Source: Candidatus Gastranaerophilales bacterium
GTDB taxonomy: Bacteria; Cyanobacteriota; Vampirovibrionia; Gastranaerophilales; CAJFVJ01
Reading direction: 5' to 3'
NCBI GenBank assembly: GCA_944323485.1
Contig: CALUSR010000001.1
Location: forward strand, 192,437 to 256,436
DNA: 64,000 nt
Shown here in pieces: positions 61,938 through 64,000 of this stretch (its first letter is position 1; every line of letters begins with the position of its first letter). The translations under genes were made by a program, and so were the position numbers. The notes below the pieces were generated by a model. That model saw nothing but the letters and a program-made list of their open reading frames with translations, was not told the DNA's origin and did not search any database.

Positions 61938-64000
61938 ATGATTGTAACCAATAATCTGACGATACAATCAAAAAATAAAAAAACTTTGTATGACCAGGCA
62001 AAAAACAGATATGGTCATGTGAGTCAAACAACATACCCGAGCGGGTTTCACTCGACAAACCACAGAATAAGACTACAACAAAATCCCTTAAAACAAGGTG
62101 CATCTGCACAAATAAGTTTTAAGGGATTTTTTAATCCGAAACATTATCAGATTACTCCAAAACTATATGAAAAAACCGTAGAAATTCTCGAAACAATCTC
62201 TGATGATCAGGCAAAGATGCTGAAAAAAGCCGTCAAAGACTTTGCAGAAGAGGTAAAAAACAACCCGAACTTCAGAAAAAGATTATACTATGACGAAAAC
62301 GACGTAAAAAAACTCTCAGAAGGCATCCTGCTTTCTCTTCCGCAAAAAAGCCTTCCTCACAAACTTCTTACGGCAATAGTCGAACCTTTTTCAAAATTTG
62401 CAAAAAAATTCACTCAATCCGATGACATAAGAAGACAAAGAGAAATTCTCGACAACTACACTGAAGTCAACGGTTTATTCCATTCAATAAACAAATGGGA
62501 AAATCAGTACAGAAGAAGATACGGAGTAGCTGATATAAAAGACGGTGAAGACTTCCTTATCCCTGCAAATCTCCTGAAAGGCAACATTCACAGACGTCAA
62601 TTCGAAGTCTTAGACCCCACAAAAGGTCAATACAGCGCAAAAACCCTCAGCGTAGGCAACAGAGTTGTTTCAGGGATAATCGGATCAACTATGTATGGAA
62701 TTGACGCCTATAATACAACAATGCGTTTATCAAACAATGACAAAGAATCAAACAAAGAAGGCAAAACAAAATTTATACAACAAATTATAAGAATCTCCCT
62801 TGCTGCTTACTTTACAGGAATTGCCCTCGGCGTATTCCAAAATAAAACAAACCGCTCCATCAAAAATGCCCTTGGCGTATCAATCAGCATGGCTCTTCTA
62901 TCTGAAATTCTCGGAAGAAAAATCGTTGGCAAACCAATTCTTCCGACAACAAAAGAAAAAATGGAAGAAATGGAAAAGAAAAACGAAAATTCAAAAAATC
63001 CCTTCCTGAAGCTGGAAAAAGCCATGAAAGAAAAAAATAAAAAACAAAACTCATCAACATCACTAACAAACCAACAGCAAACACAAATAAAATACTACTC
63101 ATCAAACATACCCAAATTATCTTTCAGCGCAAATACCCAAAACAACCAAAACACACAAAATATATCCTTCGGCAAAAAACTTCCGAAGATGTTCTCTTCA
63201 TCAACCCTGAAAAACCTCCTTGATATAGTAGAAGAAATCAACCCGGAACAAGAAAAATATTTTGAAAGAACAATAAAAAAAGGACTAACCAAATTTAAAG
63301 AGTTTGACACTCAAAAAACTCTAAGAGAACTGCTTGACGCTCACAGCGAAATCCCCATAGGCGAATATACCCCCATGACTTCAAAAGCCAGAGATGCCTT
63401 TTTGCTTCCGGTAAAATCCATCCAAAATATTTTCAAATCAATCAAAAGAAAGCTCACCCCCGATAATATCGAAACAAATACAAAAATACTAAAAGATAAC
63501 GGACTCTGGGAGAAATATGAGAGAAAACTCGCAAGAATGCAGCAATCAGAAATATGGCAACGACCTTCTTCCATGACAGAAGCAGAAAAACAAAATGCTC
63601 TTATGAAAGAAATAATACACCTCAACCTTGATGCATCAAAAACGGAACTCTCAGGAGTACAAAATACATTACTCTGGATAGAAAGAGAACTCCTTCAAAA
63701 CAGAAAAAATCTAAATCAGGAACAAACAGATAACATATTGAAAGAAATTCTCCAAAACAAAGACCAACAGGAATACGCAGAACAACTCGCAGGCATAAAA
63801 AATAAACTGAATGCGAAGTCTCTCGAAGCATGCGCTAGAGATAAAGCTGACTACGATACATCCCTTTATTCAACCGCAAACATGTTTCTTGGGAGATTAA
63901 TCAGCACCTCTTTCCTGGTTGCTGACACCTTCAACCTGACAATGCTTCACAGCAACAACAACAAACGTAAATCAAAAGAAAACGGCGCCGAATACGCTGC
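61938..64000 (+). CDS. Large lineage-specific membrane protein (3' end cut off)
   Basis: At least 687 residues; the gene continues beyond the window. No family recognised. The N-terminal 55 residues are polar with AQISFKGFF; two further motifs, KLSFSANTQ and NISFGKKLP, occur later. A cluster of hydrophobic helices is present in the middle (VVSGIIGSTMYGIDAYN, FIQQIIRISLAAYFTGIALG and ALGVSISMALLSEILG). Around them are long charged helical regions, and another hydrophobic segment (FLGRLISTSFLVADTFNL) lies near the edge. No signal peptide. It resembles the genus-restricted proteins with disordered ends seen elsewhere in the window (30905, 39817). Confidence 0.75.
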   Translation, partial: MIVTNNLTIQSKNKKTLYDQAKNRYGHVSQTTYPSGFHSTNHRIRLQQNPLKQGASAQISFKGFFNPKHYQITPKLYEKTVEILETISDDQAKMLKKAVKDFAEEVKNNPNFRKRLYYDENDVKKLSEGILLSLPQKSLPHKLLTAIVEPFSKFAKKFTQSDDIRRQREILDNYTEVNGLFHSINKWENQYRRRYGVADIKDGEDFLIPANLLKGNIHRRQFEVLDPTKGQYSAKTLSVGNRVVSGIIGSTMYGIDAYNTTMRLSNNDKESNKEGKTKFIQQIIRISLAAYFTGIALGVFQNKTNRSIKNALGVSISMALLSEILGRKIVGKPILPTTKEKMEEMEKKNENSKNPFLKLEKAMKEKNKKQNSSTSLTNQQQTQIKYYSSNIPKLSFSANTQNNQNTQNISFGKKLPKMFSSSTLKNLLDIVEEINPEQEKYFERTIKKGLTKFKEFDTQKTLRELLDAHSEIPIGEYTPMTSKARDAFLLPVKSIQNIFKSIKRKLTPDNIETNTKILKDNGLWEKYERKLARMQQSEIWQRPSSMTEAEKQNALMKEIIHLNLDASKTELSGVQNTLLWIERELLQNRKNLNQEQTDNILKEILQNKDQQEYAEQLAGIKNKLNAKSLEACARDKADYDTSLYSTANMFLGRLISTSFLVADTFNLTMLHSNNNKRKSKENGAEYA

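Overview
The window is about 64 kb of AT-rich bacterial chromosome. It carries roughly 58 protein genes, most of them closely packed, and two tRNA-Ser genes. There is no 16S rRNA gene, so the taxonomy is inferred. Gram-negative envelope functions (TolC-type channel, EmrA, AsmA, MCE protein) occur together with a strictly fermentative acetate module (single-chain pyruvate:ferredoxin oxidoreductase, ADP-forming acetate-CoA ligase, a DUF1858 redox protein). There are also cyanobacterial-style genes (bifunctional-nuclease family protein, a DprA-like protein, a HAD domain fused to HisC) and hypothetical proteins with short I-x-F-[GSK] motifs. Together these point to a gut-type, non-photosynthetic relative of cyanobacteria (Melainabacteria/Vampirovibrionia, order Gastranaerophilales). 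I hold this with moderate confidence.

Layout. 1-7958: two drug-efflux loci, each with its own MarR repressor. The first is marR-emrA-emrB on the minus strand with a divergent TolC-like channel, controlled through a perfect 13-bp-arm palindrome. The second is marR-MFS-MATE-DUF4870, controlled through a sigma70-like promoter and two tandem operators. 8003-8130: first copy of a small element with terminal inverted repeats. 8210-18321: mixed genes, mostly small secreted or envelope proteins (nucleotidyltransferase, phosphoesterase, HxlR/cupin pair, AsmA, WG-repeat protein, MCE protein, glutaredoxin, beta-propeller) and tRNA-Ser(CGA). 18327-20556: a lower-GC block with a putative zinc metallopeptidase, a gene remnant and a methyltransferase, ending at tRNA-Ser(GGA).

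20603-26871: minus-strand genes for pyrimidine-nucleoside phosphorylase, the MotAB stator, and histidine biosynthesis (hisC-HAD, hisB, hisH). 26941-27132: second element copy and an unassigned minus-strand terminator. 27301-41569: radical SAM protein, ADP-forming acetate-CoA ligase, regulators, BFN protein, second glutaredoxin, SpoIID, Pth, DUF1858, PFOR and TrpS. 41570-42205: a regulated gene for an 88-residue protein. 42209-52245: dnaE, then a GerMN protein and the classical translation operon rimP-nusA-ylxR-infB-rbfA-truB, transcribed right to left behind a promoter and a leader hairpin. 52447-55451: pgpH-ybeY-dgkA. 55448-61810: an acyl-CoA dehydratase activase-related protein, an HD-GYP protein, a methyltransferase/DprA-like pair and the PcrA/UvrD helicase. 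61938 to the end: a large lineage-specific membrane protein cut by the window edge.

Functionally, pyruvate would be oxidised by NifJ to acetyl-CoA, and the ADP-forming ligase would turn that into acetate and ATP. Efflux is inducible through the two MarR loci. The fused HisC-HAD could supply both the aminotransferase and the phosphatase steps of histidine synthesis. The strongest candidates for undescribed features are the small terminal-inverted-repeat element, a possible small RNA at about 27.1-27.3 kb, the cysteine tail of the acetate-CoA ligase, and the lineage-specific proteins with the recurring motif.
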